A stretch of DNA of 5,291 nt. It comes from Bacteroidales bacterium. Its GTDB lineage: Bacteria > Bacteroidota > Bacteroidia > Bacteroidales > UBA12077. Made by a program: the position numbers and the translations under genes. Positions 4,605-5,291 of this stretch are shown here, one piece after another (the stretch's first letter is position 1; every line of letters starts with the position of its first letter). Below the pieces are notes generated by a model. That model was given only the letters and a program-made list of their open reading frames with translations. It was not told the origin of the DNA and did not search any database. The DNA lies in the NCBI GenBank assembly GCA_030156305.1, contig JASGMZ010000232.1:1-5291 (forward strand), in the 5' to 3' direction.

Positions 4605-5291
4605 ATGTTCAAATCTGTATTTACCATCAGTAAAATGGACTGCCCTTCCGAAGAATCCCTTATCAGGATGAAGCTGGAAGGGCTTTCCACAATTAAAAGT
4701 TTGGTGTTCGATATTGAAAACCGGAAGCTCACCGTGTTTCATTCCGAAGAAAATGAGGAAATCGAAAAACACCTTAAAGAACTCAAATTGGGCACGGAAC
4801 ACAAAGAAACCATTGTTGTCCAACAGGATGAATTCAAGGACGATTCATCAGTACAATCGAAACTGCTTTGGACAGTTCTGATTATCAATTTTGCTTTTTT
4901 TCTCATTGAAATTACCACAGGTTTTATTTCAAAATCTATGGGCCTGGTTGCCGATTCACTGGATATGCTGGCAGACGCGTTGGTTTATGGCCTAAGCCTT
5001 TGGGCAGTTGGCTCAACTGTAACCCGCAAGAAAAAAGTAGCCCGACTAAGTGGCTATTTTCAACTGGCATTGGCACTGATAGGCCTCGTAGAAGTAATAC
5101 GTAGGTTTATCAGTTTTGAAGAGGTGCCGGATTTTCAAACCATGATAATTGTATCAATACTGGCATTGATTGCGAATTCAGTTTGTCTATATCTGTTGCA
5201 AAAGTCAAAGAGCAAAGAAGCACACATGAAAGCTACCATGATTTTTACATCAAACGATATTATTATCAATACGGGCGTTATCCTTGCAGGT
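4605..5291 (+). CDS. Cation diffusion facilitator with N-terminal HMA-like domain (partial, cut by right edge)
   Basis: The frame is open from ATG 4605 to the window end, 229 codons, with no stop. Residues about 3-65 form an HMA-like domain whose loop reads Met-Asp-Cys-Pro-Ser-Glu-Glu (11-17), so only one of the two usual cysteines (Cys13) remains. From residue 87 it is a cation diffusion facilitator: first membrane helix at about 88-105, the second with Ala-Asp-Ser-Leu-Asp-Met-Leu-Ala-Asp (116-124), where Asp120 and Asp124 occupy the metal-site positions, further helices at about 149-168 and 178-198, then the start of the fifth with Ser-Asn-Asp-x3-Asn (216-222). These carriers export Zn, Co, Cd, Fe or Mn by proton antiport in the inner membrane. 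Phe214 stands where many zinc carriers have His, so selectivity may differ. No ribosome site is visible; the 5-base gap suggests translational coupling. The remaining helix and C-terminus lie beyond the window. Confidence 0.93.
   Translation, partial: MFKSVFTISKMDCPSEESLIRMKLEGLSTIKSLVFDIENRKLTVFHSEENEEIEKHLKELKLGTEHKETIVVQQDEFKDDSSVQSKLLWTVLIINFAFFLIEITTGFISKSMGLVADSLDMLADALVYGLSLWAVGSTVTRKKKVARLSGYFQLALALIGLVEVIRRFISFEEVPDFQTMIIVSILALIANSVCLYLLQKSKSKEAHMKATMIFTSNDIIINTGVILAG

Overview
The window looks like an AT-rich Bacteroidota chromosome or mobile-element segment. Three signs support this. Exact matches to the Bacteroidota -7 promoter element TAnnTTTG lie upstream of three of the genes or operons. 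Most starts have A-rich leaders rather than Shine-Dalgarno sites. One lipoprotein carries a Cys-Asn-Lys-Glu-Glu-Glu mature N-terminus, resembling the surface-lipoprotein export signal of this phylum. No RNA gene, CRISPR array, transposase or integrase is visible. The genus cannot be named from the sequence.

Left part (1-2258). Bases 1-426 hold no gene I can support, but they contain notable inverted repeats. One is a 14-bp perfect inverted repeat (356-369/410-423) whose right arm ends 3 bases before the start codon of the next gene. Three exported-protein genes follow on the + strand: an unrecognised 193-aa secreted protein (427-1008), a 166-aa secreted protein ending in what looks like a heavy-metal-associated (HMA) fold without its CxxC (1120-1620), and a 206-aa lipoprotein with a Trp/Asn/His/Met/Cys-rich middle (1638-2258). 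They are probably co-transcribed, and this block is visibly more AT-rich than the rest.

Right part (2259-5291). A Fur-family metalloregulator (2385-2798) has its own promoter. After an operator-like set of overlapping palindromes (2801-2820) and another exact -7 element comes a second, tightly packed + strand run. It encodes a Spy/CpxP/ZraP-like periplasmic protein (2880-3404), a small SHOCT-domain membrane protein (3456-3689), a DUF302 protein (3701-4087), a small exported, probably beta-rich envelope protein (4132-4599), and an HMA-fused cation diffusion facilitator cut by the right edge (4605 onward).

The best overall reading is a metal-stress locus. The Fur-family protein senses a divalent or soft metal and probably controls the promoter at 2829. 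The transporter moves the ion out of the cytoplasm, and the periplasmic and surface Cys/His/Met/Trp-rich proteins bind metal or protect proteins in the envelope. The metal (Zn, Co, Cd, Cu or other) cannot be decided from sequence. The individual families are known. The less familiar elements are the W/N-rich envelope proteins, the CxxC-less HMA-like secreted protein, and the structured leader before 427.
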